64,000 bases of DNA from Flavobacterium kayseriense. Its GTDB lineage: Bacteria > Bacteroidota > Bacteroidia > Flavobacteriales > Flavobacteriaceae. The notes below the pieces were generated by a model. The model did no database searches and was not told where the DNA came from. It worked only from the letters and a program-made list of their open reading frames with translations. Positions 62,250-64,000 of this stretch are shown piece by piece. A program made the translations under genes and the position numbers. How positions within the stretch are numbered: position 1 is the first letter of the stretch; each line of letters begins with the position of its first letter. Where the stretch lies: contig NZ_JACRUI010000002.1 of assembly GCF_014305095.1 (NCBI RefSeq), positions 581,582 to 645,581 on the forward strand. Direction: 5' to 3'.

Positions 62250-64000
62250 CTATCTAATTAAATAAATCCAACCTGTCTTTGTTTGCCCATTATTGAATTC
62301 TATCACATAATAGTATGTCGCACTTGGTAATTCTTCTCCTTTATTAGTCTGACCTTTCCACTGATTTTTGTAGTTAGGCATAGAATAAACCTTAAGTCCA
62401 TATCTATTGAATATTTCTAAATTTCGAACATCCATCAAGGATAAGTCTAAAAATTCATTCGAACCATTACCATCAGGCGAAATTCCTTTTTGTATGTTGC
62501 AATAAATACCATTTATAACTGCTGGTTTCGTTGTTTCACAGCCTGTACTAGATGATTTGATGGTTAAAGAATACGTGAGCGGGAAAACAATTTGATTTGT
62601 TTTGGCAGCAATTACTCTCGAAACATTTAATTCACTAGAATTAGTGCCAATTTGCAAGCCATTTTCATCTTTCCAAATGTATTCTACAGTTGCTGCATCA
62701 AATGAATTAGCTACTGCATTTGCAGTGAGAATATAATCATCAGAGACACAAGCACCAACAACATCAAACTGAATTGGCTGTGGTACAGCATTAATTCGTT
62801 GAACCGAAGCGGCATTAACTGGACAAGAGGTATTATTTAAAAAACGCACACTAATCGTATAATTACCCGGAGCGACATTTTGAAAAACATTACTCTGCTG
62901 ATATGCACTTCCAATACTATATTCAGTATTTGATTGCGGGCTTACCGTTATGGTACCTAATTGAACTTGACAAGTAGGCTGTAGTAAAGAAAGAACCATA
63001 GGTATATTAGGAACAGCTGTAATAGTCAGAACAACTCTGGTTCGTGCTGCACTAATACAATTTCCAATTGATGATTCTGCAAAGTATGTTGATGTACCAA
63101 CACCTATTTGAGTAGGATTCGTTACAATTGAACCACCGGTCGCCGCGTTGTACCAAGTAATGGTATTTCCTGTAGCAGTTGCAGTCAATGTTTGTATGTT
63201 GCTACCATTAGAGCATGCAGTTTGATCGGATGCAATAGGATTCGGCACTACTCCAACTATAGTCAAAATTACCGCAGTTCTCAAGAAACTCGTACAAACT
63301 CCATTTGTTGCTTCTGCATAGTAAGTTGATGTTCCCACCCCAACTTGCGTTGGATTAGATACTACAGTCCCACCTGTTGCAGCAGTATACCATGTAATAG
63401 AAGAACCCGAAGCCGTTGCTGTTAATGTTTGTGTACTACTACCATTAGTACAAATCGTTTGATTGCCTCCACTTACTGGATTTGCAGGTCTTGCATTTAT
63501 AGTTAATACAACAGCAGTTCGTGAACTACTTATACAACCCGATGCATCATTAACCGCTTCGGCATAGTAAGTAATACTACCAACTGTATTTAAAGTTGGA
63601 TTAGCTATGATATTCCCACCAGTGACTGCATTGTACCACCTTACAGTTGAACCTACAGGCGATGTTGCTGTAGCCGTTAAGGTTTGGATTGGTGAAGCCT
63701 CACATTCGGTTTTATTTCCGCCACTAACTGGAGCGGTAGGAGTTGCGTTTATTGTCAAAACAACAGCGGTTCGACTCGGACTAGCACAAGTTGAAGCTGT
63801 ATTTACTGCCTCAGCATAATAAGTTCTAGTTCCTACTGTATTCAAAATAGGATTAGCAACCGTGTTTCCGCCAGTTGCAGCATCATACCAAACTACCGTT
63901 ACACCGGCTGGTACTGTACCTATAGCTGTTAATGTTTGAATAGGAGTTTGTGCACATTCTGTTTTATTTCCTCCACTAACAGGTGCTATTGGTCTTGCAT
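62250..64000 (-). CDS. Large repeat adhesin, type B type IX secretion substrate (5' end outside window)
   Basis: The C-terminal 583 or so residues of a larger protein; the frame is open to the window edge. It carries tandem Ig-like repeats with a spacing of 84, 84 and 79 residues (xPVSGGNKTEC / NPVSGGNQTIC / SDQTAC followed by WYxAxTGG and YYAEA). A different domain follows (about 4 cysteine-rich strands), then the gliding-type sorting domain near the end: KGISPDGNGSNEFLDL, LEIFNRYGLKVY, WKGQTNKGEELPSATYYYV. It is presumably secreted and displayed on the surface, as SprB is. An in-frame ATG at 63845 is internal and not a start. Confidence 0.92.
   Translation of the reverse strand, partial: ARPIAPVSGGNKTECAQTPIQTLTAIGTVPAGVTVVWYDAATGGNTVANPILNTVGTRTYYAEAVNTASTCASPSRTAVVLTINATPTAPVSGGNKTECEASPIQTLTATATSPVGSTVRWYNAVTGGNIIANPTLNTVGSITYYAEAVNDASGCISSSRTAVVLTINARPANPVSGGNQTICTNGSSTQTLTATASGSSITWYTAATGGTVVSNPTQVGVGTSTYYAEATNGVCTSFLRTAVILTIVGVVPNPIASDQTACSNGSNIQTLTATATGNTITWYNAATGGSIVTNPTQIGVGTSTYFAESSIGNCISAARTRVVLTITAVPNIPMVLSLLQPTCQVQLGTITVSPQSNTEYSIGSAYQQSNVFQNVAPGNYTISVRFLNNTSCPVNAASVQRINAVPQPIQFDVVGACVSDDYILTANAVANSFDAATVEYIWKDENGLQIGTNSSELNVSRVIAAKTNQIVFPLTYSLTIKSSSTGCETTKPAVINGIYCNIQKGISPDGNGSNEFLDLSLMDVRNLEIFNRYGLKVYSMPNYKNQWKGQTNKGEELPSATYYYVIEFNNGQTKTGWIYLIR

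Noticed and set aside
63607..63819. Open frame on the plus strand opposite the adhesin repeats
   Set aside because: Generated by the repeat's reverse complement; no start context.
62250..63845. Treating the ATG at 63845 as the start of the adhesin gene
   Set aside because: The frame continues upstream to the window edge with the same repeat, so the Met is internal.
63460..63980. CRISPR-like periodic repeats
   Set aside because: The periodicity (252/252/237 bp) is in a protein-coding frame with coding-like substitutions; there are no short identical repeats with spacers.

Overview
The window is a stretch of chromosome from a Bacteroidota member, most likely a Flavobacterium or close relative. 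The evidence is the AT-rich sequence, the near absence of Shine-Dalgarno sites, many promoters of the Bacteroidota type (TTG/TTTG, about 19 nt, TAnnTTTG), and the marker genes gldJ, porU, porV, PorP/SprF and a gliding-type C-terminal sorting domain. Most of it is core housekeeping sequence. I see no phage, insertion sequence, CRISPR array or rRNA operon.

Layout. 1-4535 (mostly minus): a truncated secreted protein, a YjjG-type nucleotidase, RadC, an acetyltransferase, the murein-recycling ligase Mpl and a TPR protein. 4999-12266: an Mpo1-like membrane protein and a 2165-residue alpha-2-macroglobulin carrying a SusC-type carboxypeptidase-regulatory plus TonB-plug module where a bait region would be expected. 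12331-16050 (minus): obg, a CNNM/CorC protein, adk and hpt. 16139-19144: a HEAT-like protein, purK, purE and an unknown protein. 19350-24209: an M3 peptidase, then a GbsR/MarR regulator and a four-gene operon (two paralogous small membrane proteins, a TIGR01777 epimerase, an SRPBCC protein). Identical palindrome arms lie in front of both the regulator and the operon. 24244-32622: a UbiA-like protein, gcvP, a ketoacyl synthase III, a methyltransferase, a family 2 glycosyltransferase and an MlaE/MlaF-type ABC pair. 32745-36419 (minus): three unrecognised genes, an SprT-like metalloprotease and a short-chain dehydrogenase. 36542-44249: an acetyltransferase, an acyl-CoA dehydrogenase, anmK, a Glu/Leu-type dehydrogenase, exbB-exbD-tonB and folC, followed by tRNA-Val(UAC).

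44750-58431 is the gliding/type IX secretion locus: murF and gldJ on minus, divergent from porU and porV, then cdd, pdhA and the PDH E2 gene, a RidA protein and a glycosyltransferase. 58719-64000 has a MiaE-type hydroxylase and then, on minus, an OmpA-family protein, a PorP/SprF protein and the C-terminal part of a repeat-rich type B type IX secretion substrate that runs off the window.

How the parts connect. PorU and PorV form the outer-membrane attachment complex of type IX secretion, and GldJ belongs to the gliding motor. The adhesin, SprF-like and OmpA genes at the right end form a likely cargo/partner set for the same machine. ExbB-ExbD-TonB would energise TonB-dependent uptake. Mpl, AnmK and MurF cover murein recycling and synthesis. 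The most unusual items are the plug-bearing alpha-2-macroglobulin, the paired operators around the GbsR regulator, the promoters that predict leaderless mRNAs, and two families of dispersed intergenic repeats.
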